Notes under the pieces: model-generated
The model's input: the letters and a program-made list of their open reading frames with translations, nothing else
Databases searched by the model: none
Told to the model about the DNA's origin: nothing
In this document: positions 32,875-41,567 of the stretch, piece after piece
How the letters are laid out: the number at the start of each line of letters is the position of its first letter
How positions within the stretch are numbered: the first letter of the stretch is position 1
Made by a program: the position numbers and the translations under genes
Source of the DNA: an uncultured Poribacteria bacterium
GTDB lineage: Bacteria; Poribacteria; WGA-4E; WGA-3G
Reading direction: 5' to 3'
Assembly (NCBI GenBank): GCA_951813545.1
Contig: OX638352.1
Span: 5,303,966-5,367,965 of the forward strand
Length of the DNA: 64,000 bases

Positions 32875-34206
32875 ATGGCAACCCCATTCATTAAACCGCG
32901 CGTTCCGCGAGGAATGCGAGATATTTTACCTGAACAGATGATTCGCAGACAGTACGTCATAGGTGTAATTCGTGACGTGTTCGAGGAGTTTGGGTTTGAA
33001 CCCTTACAGACACCTGCGCTTGAATTATCCGAAGTACTCACAGGTAAGTATGGACCGGATGCAGAGAAACTCATCTATCAGGCAGGACACGTCGGCGGGA
33101 AGGAGGATATCTCCCTCCGCTACGACCTTTCGGTGCCCCTCTGTCGAGTCGTCGCTATGCACCCACAACTCCCGAAGCCGTTTAAGCGATACCAAATCGA
33201 TCCGGTCTGGCGAGCGGAACGTCCGCAAAAGGGACGTTATCGTCAATTCTTCCAATGTGATGCAGATACAGTAGGGAGTGAGAGCATGCTTGCTGATGCT
33301 GAAAACGTCAATCTCATCTACCAAGTACTTTCTCGTCTCGGTTTCAAGCAATTCGAGATCAACATCAACGATCGGAAACTTATCACCGGAATTGGGCAAT
33401 TTGCTGGCGTGCCTACCGAGCACCTTGGCGGACTCTACCGTTCTATCGATAAATTAGATAAAATTGGGTTGGTAGGGGTCAGGAACGAATTGGCGGAAAA
33501 CCAGATTCCAGAGCCTGTTATCGAGAAACTACTCACATTACTTGAGATTGAAGGTGATGCAGCGACAGTCCTGAACGCACTCAGTGAGCAGCTCGGCGAC
33601 TCTGAAGTGGCACGAGAGGGTATTTCGGAATTAGAGGAACTGACCGGTTATCTCACAACACTCGGTGTTCCAGAAGATTTCTATCAGATAAATGTTGCGA
33701 TGGTGCGAGGTTTAGAATACTACACCGGCCCGATCTATGAGACTGTTGTTGAAGAACCGAAAATCGGAAGTATCACTGGTGGCGGTAGATACGATGAACT
33801 CATCGGGAGTTTCAGCAAACAGGGATACCCCGCAACAGGCACAAGTTTCGGGATTGAGCGGATTATTGACGTGATGGAAGAATTTGATATGTTCCCATCT
33901 ACTGTCGCGAAGACAGTGACACAGGTGTTGGTCACGGTTTTCGATGCTGAACTCGCCCAAGAATCTCTGAAGTTGGCGACACTTCTGCGTCAAAGTGGCA
34001 TCCGTACAGAGGTCTATTGTCGTCCGACGCGTCTCAGCACGCAGATAAAATATGCGGATACCAAAAGCATCCCTTATGCCGTTATCCTCGGTTCCGATGA
34101 ATTAGAGGCAGGTAAAGTAGCAATTCGGAATCTCGCAAATAGAGAGCAACAGATCGTGCCACGGGAAAAATTTGTTGAACACATCCAAGGATGGATAGAC
34201 GAGTAA
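32875..34206 (+). CDS. hisS: Histidine-tRNA ligase
   Basis: 443 residues. HisRS signatures: 'RVPRGMRDILPEQM', 'RYDLSVPLCRVVA', motif 2 'PVWRAERPQKGRYRQFFQCD', 'RGLEYYTGPIYE' (histidine A motif), 'GGGRYDELIGSF' and motif 3 'GTSFGIERIID'. The anticodon-binding domain covers about 340-440. TAAGGAG lies 8 nt before the ATG, 16 nt after hisG. Its inclusion with hisZ and hisG under one histidine leader links tRNA charging and His synthesis. Confidence 0.95.
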   Translation: MATPFIKPRVPRGMRDILPEQMIRRQYVIGVIRDVFEEFGFEPLQTPALELSEVLTGKYGPDAEKLIYQAGHVGGKEDISLRYDLSVPLCRVVAMHPQLPKPFKRYQIDPVWRAERPQKGRYRQFFQCDADTVGSESMLADAENVNLIYQVLSRLGFKQFEININDRKLITGIGQFAGVPTEHLGGLYRSIDKLDKIGLVGVRNELAENQIPEPVIEKLLTLLEIEGDAATVLNALSEQLGDSEVAREGISELEELTGYLTTLGVPEDFYQINVAMVRGLEYYTGPIYETVVEEPKIGSITGGGRYDELIGSFSKQGYPATGTSFGIERIIDVMEEFDMFPSTVAKTVTQVLVTVFDAELAQESLKLATLLRQSGIRTEVYCRPTRLSTQIKYADTKSIPYAVILGSDELEAGKVAIRNLANREQQIVPREKFVEHIQGWIDE

Positions 34207-34212
34207 AGAAAG

Positions 34213-35400
34213 ATGAAGCGATTTTATCAACGCCCTAACTTCACCCGCTATATTGTCCTCCTTTGTTGCATTGTTCAAGTAGTGCAGCTGACAATAGCAG
34301 GGTGCAGCCACACAAAACCGTATTACCATCCGGATATACTGGATAGTGCAAAACAGGATCGTAAAGCGGAAGGCACGCTTCAGTACCGTCTTTTATTACT
34401 TGGCGATGGTGGTGAACCAAAACCGGACGAACCCGTACTGAAAACGCTCAGCGAATGGGCGGAAAAGGATGCGACAAGGACGAGTATTGTCTTTTTAGGC
34501 GACAACATGTATCCGGAGGGGATGACGAAACGCAAAAAACATGAAGCAGCGACGCGTCTCACACCTCAACTTATGGTCGCCAAAACTACTGGTGCTCATG
34601 GACTTTTTATCCCCGGAAACCATGATTGGACGAATGGGAAAGCGGAAGGATACAGTGCGTTGCGCGCACAAGAGGAATTTATTAACAACGCCCTCGCGGG
34701 TGAAGCGAACTTCCTGCCATCTGGTGGCTCACCCGGTCCTGTTGCGCTCGAACTCCCGAAAACCAATCCGGTTTTACGGCTTATCGTGCTAGATACGCAG
34801 TGGTGGCTCCATCAACACGAAAAACCAAAAAAATCGCCTGAAAAGGTTATAGAAGAACTTATAGCACTGTTAGATACGGAATTACCGGTCATCGTTGTCG
34901 GACACCATCCACTGGAAAGTTACGGCTCACACGGCGGCTTCTATGACTGGAAGGCACACCTTTTTCCTGTCAGATTTATAAAAAAATGGCTCTGGATTCC
35001 GATCCCAATAGTTGGTTCCGCGTCCCCTTACAGTCGGTGGTACCTGTACAGATCCGACCAAGATATGAACGGCGCGCGTAACAAAAATATGGTAGCGCAG
35101 CTAAATCGGGCGTTTGCATCGCGAAAATTGCCACCTCAAGGTTCATCCCTCTTAATCTATGCTTCTGGGCATGAACATTCTCTTCAGGTCTTAAAAGGTA
35201 ATGTTACGGACTATCTTCTGATCAGTGGGAGTGCTGCAAGTCGGAAAGTGACGGAAGTGATGTCTGGAGACAATACGCTATTCGCACATCAACATACTGG
35301 TTTCATGGCGGTAGATTTTCTCAACGATGGGAAGGTTCTGTTACGAGTCGTTGAACCTGAGGGCAAAGGTGTTGTATTTCACCAATGGTTGACTTTTTAG
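34213..35400 (+). CDS. Metallophosphoesterase, putative lipoprotein
   Basis: 395 residues. The hydrophobic N-terminus ends with a lipobox-like 'TIAGC' (Cys about 31). Calcineurin-like phosphoesterase motifs: 'LLLLGDGG', 'VFLGDNMYP', 'GLFIPGNHDWTNGK', 'VVGHHPL' and 'ASGHEHSL', which provide the dimetal ligands. The substrate is unknown. It starts 6 nt after hisS, so it is probably cotranscribed although functionally unrelated. Confidence 0.83.
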   Translation: MKRFYQRPNFTRYIVLLCCIVQVVQLTIAGCSHTKPYYHPDILDSAKQDRKAEGTLQYRLLLLGDGGEPKPDEPVLKTLSEWAEKDATRTSIVFLGDNMYPEGMTKRKKHEAATRLTPQLMVAKTTGAHGLFIPGNHDWTNGKAEGYSALRAQEEFINNALAGEANFLPSGGSPGPVALELPKTNPVLRLIVLDTQWWLHQHEKPKKSPEKVIEELIALLDTELPVIVVGHHPLESYGSHGGFYDWKAHLFPVRFIKKWLWIPIPIVGSASPYSRWYLYRSDQDMNGARNKNMVAQLNRAFASRKLPPQGSSLLIYASGHEHSLQVLKGNVTDYLLISGSAASRKVTEVMSGDNTLFAHQHTGFMAVDFLNDGKVLLRVVEPEGKGVVFHQWLTF

Positions 35401-35586
35401 TATATTAAAATATTCTCCGCAAAGATTTGGCTTTTCATTGATGTATTTCCTAAATCGAAAATCACATCTCAAAAAATCCTTTCGAGAATGCCCTACAATC
35501 CCTTTAAAAAAGATGCTCTGCTATGGTACCCTACCCGAAAAACACAAGGCGTTGTAACGGGTTTATCAGCAGTAGTTTTGTGCTAC

Positions 35587-35928
35587 CTATTTTCCATTTT
35601 TCTTCGATTCGCGATTTTGTCGAGCGTACTTTAGAAATTCCATCTCACGCAAATAAGGAGCAACACTATCCAATTGCAAGCGAATTTCGGTTAAATCTCC
35701 TGCGATTTGCTTTAAATCCGAGTCTACTTGACGATAAACCTGTTGTGCTGTGTCCCCTGTATACCCCGATTTTTTCAGATAATACGATGTTCCGAGCCAA
35801 ACACAGGCGAGTACAGTGACTGTTGTTGTGCCTATAATTATTGCCATAATAGCGGTAACCGCAGTGGTGAATTTGACGATGAGAAAGAACACTAACGCAA
35901 GAAAAATCAGTAAGAATAGTACCCGCAT
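35587..35928 (-). CDS. Small membrane protein with coiled coil (paralog 1)
   Basis: 113 residues. One or two N-terminal hydrophobic segments (about 3-25 and 27-45) contain 'TTTVTVLACVWLGTSYYLKKSG'-type sequence, followed by a helical, likely coiled-coil tail ('VDSDLKQIAGDLTEIRLQL'). It resembles the downstream paralog at 35944-36180 in the segment 'TVTVLACVW-GTSY'. Membrane anchor plus coiled coil recalls PspB/PspC-type stress proteins in layout only. No family was identified. Confidence 0.55.
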   Translation of the reverse strand: MRVLFLLIFLALVFFLIVKFTTAVTAIMAIIIGTTTVTVLACVWLGTSYYLKKSGYTGDTAQQVYRQVDSDLKQIAGDLTEIRLQLDSVAPYLREMEFLKYARQNRESKKNGK

Positions 35929-35943
35929 GTCCGATTTCCTCCT

Positions 35944-36180
35944 TCACTCGCTTGTGCCCTTAGCGATTTTGATAAGTCGTTGCACTTCCTCTTTGAGGCC
36001 AACTACTTCTTGTTGAATATCGTTTACTTTCTGCTGCAGTACTTCTATCTCACGCTGTGATGCGCCCTTTGTTAACCCTTTTTTCTTTGCGAAGTAGGAC
36101 GTTCCCATCCAGACGCATGCAAGCGTTGTTACAGTGATACTTCCAAATATGATAGCGATAACCAGAACAACTTGTCCCAT
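35944..36180 (-). CDS. Small membrane protein with coiled coil (paralog 2)
   Basis: 78 residues from ATG 36180, chosen for GGAGGA just upstream; the open frame extends to 36294. One TM segment (4-27, containing ITVTTLACVWMGTSYF), then KKKG and a heptad-like helix ('EIEVLQQKVNDIQQEVVGL'). It is a tandem paralog of the downstream gene, 16 nt apart, so they are probably cotranscribed. Confidence 0.55.
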   Translation of the reverse strand: MGQVVLVIAIIFGSITVTTLACVWMGTSYFAKKKGLTKGASQREIEVLQQKVNDIQQEVVGLKEEVQRLIKIAKGTSE

Positions 36181-36343
36181 TTTCAATTCCTCCAACTTTT
36201 TAATAAAATGTAGTTTCATTTTATTAGAGTCAGCAAAAGGTAAAAGGATAGAAAAAAATTGAGCACTAATCAAATTGGTTTGACCAGTGCTCATATACGA
36301 AAGCGTTCCGCATATTAATGTATCTTACTGCTGGACACCAATA

Positions 36344-37114
36344 TCACACGGAAACCACTGATGAGGTTTCTTCCGCAGGCAGTTCAAAAGGTTGTTGTGT
36401 GTCGTTCTTCTCAAGTAGCCGAGCGACATCATATCCCCTACGGAGCAATTCAATCAAAAGCACGTCATCCGTGGCATCATTGACCGAACTTAACGTTTTC
36501 GTACTTCTGTTAAGTTCAGAATGAATTGACATCGCCTCCGACGCATCCCGAACGCTGGCGTAATTGACACCCAAATACCGCTGGGTTGTTACCACACTTT
36601 TATGCCCTAACATCTCCTGCACAGCGTAAATGTCATTCGTCTGTTCATAGAGGCGTTGCGCGTAAGACTTCCGCAGAGAATGCGTGCCGAGCTTCCCATT
36701 TAAACCCGCCGCTTCAAACGCTTCCTTTAGCACATTGTGTGCTGCTATTCTCGTCATTGACTTCGAGCCTTGCCCCTTCCGTGAAGGAAACAGTGGACGA
36801 GTCGGTTGGGCATCTCCATACAGTTCTATATGCCAAGAAATAAGATTTTCAATCGCCTGCCTACCGTCTATGTTCATAGGCACAGCTCTGGATACATCAC
36901 TGCCTTTCACAATATTCAAATCAAACAGTAAATCCTTGACGGACTTGTCATTCTGCCAGACATCGTTCACCTTCAACGCGAGCAGTTCGCTAATGCGTCC
37001 CCCAACGGAGACCCCTAACATAAATAAACTCCGGTTCCGAATGGCAAACGTCCCGTCAAAAGCCTCCGATACTTTTCGGATTTCGGTATTATCTAAAGGT
37101 CTTGTGCCTTTCAT
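36344..37114 (-). CDS. Tyrosine recombinase (phage-integrase family), short
   Basis: 256 residues. The catalytic domain has the first Arg in 'GGRISELLALK', the H-x-x-R pair in 'THSLRKSYAQRLY', 'GHKSVVTTQRYL' with the second His and the nucleophile Tyr. The N-terminal SAM-like core-binding domain is missing; the protein starts only about 35 residues before the first Arg. A ~55-residue tail follows the Tyr. GAGGAG lies 8 nt before ATG 37114. It may be a chromosomal-resident recombinase or the remains of an element. Confidence 0.83.
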   Translation of the reverse strand: MKGTRPLDNTEIRKVSEAFDGTFAIRNRSLFMLGVSVGGRISELLALKVNDVWQNDKSVKDLLFDLNIVKGSDVSRAVPMNIDGRQAIENLISWHIELYGDAQPTRPLFPSRKGQGSKSMTRIAAHNVLKEAFEAAGLNGKLGTHSLRKSYAQRLYEQTNDIYAVQEMLGHKSVVTTQRYLGVNYASVRDASEAMSIHSELNRSTKTLSSVNDATDDVLLIELLRRGYDVARLLEKNDTQQPFELPAEETSSVVSV

Positions 37115-37132
37115 TCAAGAAACTCCTCGTTT

Positions 37133-37148
37133 TATAGATATATCTATA
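37133..37148. promoter_or_regulatory. Perfect 16-bp palindrome upstream of the recombinase
   Basis: TATAGATATATCTATA, 18 bp before the recombinase start codon. It could be an operator or a recombination core site. Confidence 0.5.
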
Positions 37149-37205
37149 CATTATTTAAAACGGAATAAAAACTTTATCGGTTTCTTAACCCCATTAAAGT
37201 GTGTG

Positions 37206-38624
37206 CTAGAAAGAAGTGGATCTTCTTCCTTGTGGGCTAGTGCAAAGCTCACATACCAATTGTTCCAAAATGCCTGTCTCATCTGAATCGCTCGTTTTCA
37301 ATTGAGTATCCACTATGAGGGTTTTTTCAATTGCAGTGATTAACTCTTCAGCGGTGAAAGCATGAAGCGTCTGAAAGACTTTATAGGCGACATAAGGGTT
37401 CTGCTTCAGAATATTGTGAGTCGTTGATTGAGGCAAAAGACTCTTTATCTCTTCGGCAAGCGGTTGGAAGATATTTTTCGTAAATTCAGAGAACGGCATT
37501 CGACTTCGGAGTGGTCGAAGCCCCTTCTTTTCAGCGATTAGCTTGGCTTGGAGCGCAAATCGGAATTGGCGCGTGATCGTCGCATTAACCAAGATAGGTT
37601 CTTGACCACTTGTTAATACTTCATAAAGACTCTTCAACGCTTGTTCGATTGAACGCTTTCCGATCGCGTCAGTGAGGTCGAAAATGTTATCAAATGTATT
37701 CTGTGTCACTACGTTCTGGACATCCTGTTCATCAACTTGGCGTTTGTCCCCTACAAAACTAATGATCTTATTGATTGCTTCAGCGATTGTGTGCATATCA
37801 CCGCCGGTGCGGGTTCGGAGTTGGGAGAAAGCGCGCGGTGTTATCTGCTTATCGAATTCAGCGAATTTCTCTGAGACCTTCTTATAGAGCGGGTCTCGGT
37901 TCAGCGATGGACCGGCTTCCACCGGGTCAAAGGACCTATAACGTCCGACAGCTTCGATCGCCTTAACAACCCGGTTCCTTTCAGACACGGGTCCCCGAAC
38001 TGTAAATATCAGAACGCTACTTTTGGGAAGGTCACCTTGAAGCCACTCAAGGAGTAAGGCGACATCATCAGTAGCACTGGCTTCTACAGCATACGTGTCC
38101 AGTTGTTGAGCGATTTCCGGCAAACGTTCTATAAAGCCCCGCTCTTCATCGGTTAATTTCGCCCCTAACTCACTAACGAGCGCATCAGCGGCATTTATGA
38201 AGTCAAAATGCCGTTCCGCAATTTGTTGAGAATTGACTTCCAAGATTTTTTCCATTGTAGAGATACATTTTTGAGCATCTGTGACTTCAATTTTGAACGC
38301 GTTTCGGAGGAGTGTTATCGGTGTTGTACGTTGTTGAGTTTTAAAAAATGGAGCATCTCGTACAACAACTGCTCGCCATTCTGACATAACTGGGTAGAGA
38401 TCAACTTGACTGAGAATTTCACGGACCGTAACATCTGTACCTTCCAAAAAGGAGAGATTGAAATCTCGCACGTCAGGTGTAAGCAGATGGTCGAGCATCT
38501 GTTTGAGGGTTCCTTCAATGAGGAAACTTTCTTCACCACAGAGCAGATAGACAGGTAAAACTTTATTCGCTTGGATTTCGCGAAGGATGTTTGGTGGAGG
38601 GTTTGTCGGTTTCTGTTTCATCAA
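37206..38624 (-). CDS. holA: DNA polymerase III delta subunit (HolA), enlarged
   Basis: 472 residues against about 340 normally. The N-terminal clamp-loader AAA+-like start is 'VLPVYLLCGEESFLIEGTLKQML', and the usual 'SEWRAVVVRDAPFF' follows. About residues 95-200 are an extra helical insert ('ISTMEKILEVNSQQIAERHFDF') before the expected 'KSSVLIFTV' strand. The C-terminal collar has 'GDMHTIAEAINKII' and 'LTDAIGKRSIEQALKSLYEVL'. HolA opens the beta clamp during loading. The length makes this an unusual member, but the domain order is clear. Confidence 0.85.
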   Translation of the reverse strand: MMKQKPTNPPPNILREIQANKVLPVYLLCGEESFLIEGTLKQMLDHLLTPDVRDFNLSFLEGTDVTVREILSQVDLYPVMSEWRAVVVRDAPFFKTQQRTTPITLLRNAFKIEVTDAQKCISTMEKILEVNSQQIAERHFDFINAADALVSELGAKLTDEERGFIERLPEIAQQLDTYAVEASATDDVALLLEWLQGDLPKSSVLIFTVRGPVSERNRVVKAIEAVGRYRSFDPVEAGPSLNRDPLYKKVSEKFAEFDKQITPRAFSQLRTRTGGDMHTIAEAINKIISFVGDKRQVDEQDVQNVVTQNTFDNIFDLTDAIGKRSIEQALKSLYEVLTSGQEPILVNATITRQFRFALQAKLIAEKKGLRPLRSRMPFSEFTKNIFQPLAEEIKSLLPQSTTHNILKQNPYVAYKVFQTLHAFTAEELITAIEKTLIVDTQLKTSDSDETGILEQLVCELCTSPQGRRSTSF

Positions 38625-38639
38625 TACTTTCCCTTCAGA

Positions 38640-38668
38640 TACGGTTTAGGAGGAGTTCCAAACCGCAC
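38640..38668. repeat. Degenerate palindromic repeat upstream of holA
   Basis: ACGGTTTAGGAGGAGTTCCAAACCGCACC. The arms GGTTT/AAACC and the GGTGCGGTTTGG arm on the minus strand relate it to the dispersed palindrome family. Confidence 0.45.
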
Positions 38669-38718
38669 CATAGGTGTCAATTTAGGGTTTTTAGAGGTAT
38701 GTGATAGCAGTAGTCCTC

Positions 38719-38890
38719 TGACATACTCCCAAGCCTAAAGGCAAGGGTTCTTTTGTTCCTTTTAGAAACATTCCTCGCGTTTAAGACGAGGCAACAGGGA
38801 CTTTCAAGCGAAAGCCCAAGGGCGGTGTCATGCGGGTAGAACCCATTTCCGCCACTACGGGGTCACCGAAGTGGCCGAGATACTTTTCTC
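38719..38890 (-). ncRNA. Candidate omega-RNA / right-end region of the IS605-type element
   Basis: The region follows the tnpB remnant on the minus strand. It contains a subterminal imperfect hairpin CCC-tt-GCC-TTTA-GGC-tt-GGG near 38729-38748 and other short stems. In IS200/IS605 elements the sequence at the tnpB 3' end gives the RNA guide that binds TnpB. Identity is by position and hairpin only. The element is decayed. Confidence 0.4.
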
Positions 38891-39741
38891 TGATATTGAT
38901 AGCACCTACACCGTCTCAGTGATATTTGAAACCACATTTTCAGGTATAGTTGCGATTGTTAATTTTCTTTCGGTTGCCACATTTTGGGCAAGTTTGAGAG
39001 GTATAGGATTCGTCAATGACTTTGACTTTGATACCGAGTGCTTTCGCTTTGTAGGTTATTAACTCAGCAATCTTTCCGAAAGCCCACTGGTGGAGTTTCT
39101 GGTTCGCATGTTTGCCATAGTCTATGTTGTTTGATACCTGTGAGGTCTCCAAGCACAATCGTAGCAATACCTTTCGCTTGGCAGTATTTGACGAACTTAG
39201 TTGTCTGTTTGTGGAGTGCGTCTTTGATTTGGTTATCAATCTTTCTAATACGCTTCCACTTACGACGGGTGAGTCGCCACCAGCGTTTGGAATGGCGTTT
39301 ACACCGACTAATCGTCTGACTGAACTCGGAAAGCACTTTGTTTCTATAGCGGTATAGTGAGCGGATATACCGTCCATTGTAGATATGTGTGTCTTGCCCG
39401 TCGTGAGAGACAATCGGGTGTATTTCGCCTATATCAACACCTGCGACTTCTTTACCTGTTTCGGTTGTTTTGGTTTCGTATTTATAGGAGAAATGGAGTG
39501 TTCATTGTCCGTAGTTATAGCACAAATCAATCGTTGTGATATATGCCGTTTTCGACATATCAAAGTTTCTCGGCAAAGGTATATCTATTTTCGGTTGACC
39601 TTGTGCCATAGAGAGTTCAACGCGTTTACGAAAAAGACTGCCTTCAAAAAATCGGATAGCAGCCTTTTTCCAACGGGTCGTCATATAGTTTTTGCGTTTG
39701 TTGGGAGGTTTAGGTTTCCGAACACCACCGCTCTTTTTCAA
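38890..39741 (-). pseudogene. tnpB: Decayed TnpB (IS200/IS605 OrfB) gene
   Basis: On the minus strand the protein can be followed in pieces: MKKSGGVRKPKPPNK… to CYNYGQ, a TGA near 39502, the same frame again with 'VAGVDIGEIHPIVSH' (RuvC-like Asp) and 'IATIVLGDLTGI', a frameshift near 39135, then 'LHQWAFGKIAELITYKA', 'VKVIDESYTSQTCPKCGNR' (zinc finger), TGA at 38940, 'KCGFKYH', TGA, 'DGVGAI'. So there are three TGA codons and one frameshift. The N-terminal ~100 residues of a normal TnpB also seem to be missing. No tnpA is seen. It is a dead nuclease gene. Confidence 0.82.
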
Positions 39742-39908
39742 ACATGATACTGACTCCAGTATGAATTTTCTATAATATTTCTATGATACGATATTGTGAC
39801 GTATTTTTCAATGAAAAAAGTGATTGAAAATGTGTTGATATTCCTTAATTTATGTGCGTATAATTAACGTCAGATAATTCATATCACACAACTCCACGTC
39901 GACGGTAA

Positions 39909-40180
39909 ATCGCCGGTACGATCTCAAATGAGAATAATACGATAGATTTACCGATTGCGACGCGCACCTTAGCGGGTTCCGCAGAGCAAGTAAAGAACGC
40001 GGACGTGGGCAGGTGAAGGGGATAAATTAGCAGGTTACGGAACGGATGTGTGCCTTTGCTGAATCTGATAAAACTATCGCAGGCTTACGCGATAGTGCGA
40101 TGATCCGATTGATGTCTGATTGTTTACTGCGTATTTCTGAAGTAGAACAACTTCTATTGGGGAGCGGATTTTATCAAACG
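39909..40180 (+). pseudogene. Remnant of a tyrosine recombinase/integrase
   Basis: Pieces of an integrase can be read: 'NTIDLPIATRTLAG' in one frame, then after a one-base shift 'FRRASKERGRGQVKGI', an in-frame TAG at 40028-40030, and 'DKTIAGLRDSAMIRLMSD' plus 'LLRISEVEQL' (region of the first catalytic Arg). It stops before the H-x-x-R/Tyr part. It is unlike the intact recombinase at 36344-37114 in wording, so it is a second, dead element. Confidence 0.72.
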
Positions 40181-40219
40181 AGGAATTTGCGTTGTTTTCT
40201 ATATTTATGAAAAATGATA

Positions 40220-40248
40220 TTGAATTCTCTATAATAATATGTTATTAT
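40220..40248 (+). promoter_or_regulatory. Promoter of the discoidin-like gene
   Basis: TTGAAT (40220-40225), 17 bp, TATTAT (40243-40248). An ACGTGA-AAC-TCACGT hairpin lies in the leader (around 40311-40325). Confidence 0.5.
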
Positions 40249-40362
40249 AGGACAGATTAGTAAAAATTGGTATGGTAAAATGGGTGAAGTTTATTCAAAC
40301 CCACGTACTTAACGTGAAACTCACGTAAAAGTGAGATTCATTTCTCTAGGAGATTGAACGGC

Positions 40363-41058
40363 ATGAAAATTATGTTAGTATTAGCAGGATTTGTGTTGAT
40401 GATAGCCTATTGTGTTATCGGCACAAGCGACATGGCACAGGCGGAGGAAGTCTTGGGAACAGGAACGGATTCCCTGCTCGGAGGAGACTTAACCGACCCA
40501 GAAGACGATGGTGAGCCTGAAGCAGATAAGGGTTACAACGCCACTTTCTCAGCCAACGATGAACCCGGATTCGCGGGCGGTGAATTTGCGTTTAACGTCT
40601 TCGATAACCGCCTTGGCCCCAGCAATGACAAATGGTGCTGCGGACGTGGGGGCGGCATTCCGAAAGAAGGTCTACACGTGACAGCTGAGTTTGAGGAGCA
40701 GTACGCATTGACACACTTCACCGTATCTTCAGCGAACGATGTTCCTCCGAGGGACCCTACAGTGTGGGAGGTTCAGGGATCGAACGACGGCAAGGAGTTT
40801 ACGACCATCTTTGCTCACGACGGCAAGAGCTTTTGGGATCAGCGACTGCAAGTCGTCCTTTTTGAGGCAGGGGAAGATTACGACGTTCAAAAAACCGGGT
40901 ATAGTTTTTTTCGGCATGTCACTTTTGACACCGCATCGAACCCGGCTGGGGCGTACTTTCAAATTGGCGAAATTGAGTTCTTCGGCGATGATAGTTTTCC
41001 CGTAGACCCAAGAGCCAAGCTCGCAACCACATGGGGGAGCATCAAAAAAGCCCGATAA
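40363..41058 (+). CDS. Secreted discoidin (F5/8 type C)-like protein with KLATTW tail
   Basis: 231 residues from ATG 40363 (GGAG 10 nt upstream). A signal peptide (about 1-26, ending AQA) is followed by a domain with 'TAEFEEQYALTHFTVSSAND', split in parts, and 'PTVWEVQGSNDGKEF', the strand pattern of discoidin-like carbohydrate-binding domains. CC at about residue 90 ('KWCCGRGGG'). The tail reads RAKLATTWGSIKKAR, as in the LamG protein at 23204-23974. Probably an extracellular adhesion or glycan-binding protein. Confidence 0.75.
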   Translation: MKIMLVLAGFVLMIAYCVIGTSDMAQAEEVLGTGTDSLLGGDLTDPEDDGEPEADKGYNATFSANDEPGFAGGEFAFNVFDNRLGPSNDKWCCGRGGGIPKEGLHVTAEFEEQYALTHFTVSSANDVPPRDPTVWEVQGSNDGKEFTTIFAHDGKSFWDQRLQVVLFEAGEDYDVQKTGYSFFRHVTFDTASNPAGAYFQIGEIEFFGDDSFPVDPRAKLATTWGSIKKAR

Positions 41059-41408
41059 GCGCAAATATCGGACATTTTCTAAATCGGAAACTTGAATCCA
41101 GTAATAACTTGGTTTGGGTTTCCGTTTTTCGTATCCGCTTGAAACCGTATGGACTCTACTGGGGAGGACCTTTTCGATTCTGAACCGCGAAAATCTTCAT
41201 GCTCATATTGATTATGAGCTTATAACAGCGGTTCATTTTGGCGCAAATGCCAGCAAGAAAGCGAAGTCAACAACGAATGCAACGATCGTGAGCCGTGTCG
41301 CTGTGTGTAACCTAATAGCATATTTCAGATAAATCAAGGGGCTGCTAAAACTTTGTTGGAGATATTATCCACTGATGTATTGTGTTTGTATCGCCATTAG
41401 ATGCTTTT
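41059..41408. other. Intergenic region without recognised gene
   Basis: Convergent spacer between the discoidin-like gene and the small zinc-ribbon gene. A clean hairpin GCTCATA-TTGAT-TATGAGC (41201-41219) is present without a T-run. Nothing else was recognised. Confidence 0.5.
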
Positions 41409-41558
41409 TTAGCATATCCCAGAAATCTCACATCGTGTAGTCCGAGTATAGTAATGTTTGCAATTTGGACATTTTGGAAGTTTGTTGGCATCACGTGCGC
41501 GTTCAAGCACTTCAAACTCAGTCTCGCAGTCGTTGCAATGGTATTCAAAAATTGGCAT
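41409..41558 (-). CDS. FmdB-type zinc-ribbon mini-protein
   Basis: 49 residues starting MPIFEYHCNDCETEFEVLE, with Cys8/Cys11 and Cys30/Cys33 ('KCPNCKHYY') forming a zinc ribbon as in the FmdB regulatory-protein family. The usual tail after the second pair is replaced by 'TRTTRCEISGIC', so the end may be altered. GGGGAA precedes the ATG. It starts 10 nt downstream of the CARDB/toroid gene, so it is in the same operon. Confidence 0.7.
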   Translation of the reverse strand: MPIFEYHCNDCETEFEVLERARDANKLPKCPNCKHYYTRTTRCEISGIC

Positions 41559-41567
41559 AGTTTTCCC

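Noticed and set aside
38900..39510. UGA recoding (Trp/Cys) in tnpB
   Set aside because: The three TGA codons stand for different residues, and a frameshift is also present, so simple decay is more likely than recoding. Other genes use UGA as stop.
39385..39747. 120-codon plus-strand ORF
   Set aside because: It is the antisense of the tnpB remnant and has an unlikely composition (Cys/Phe-rich).
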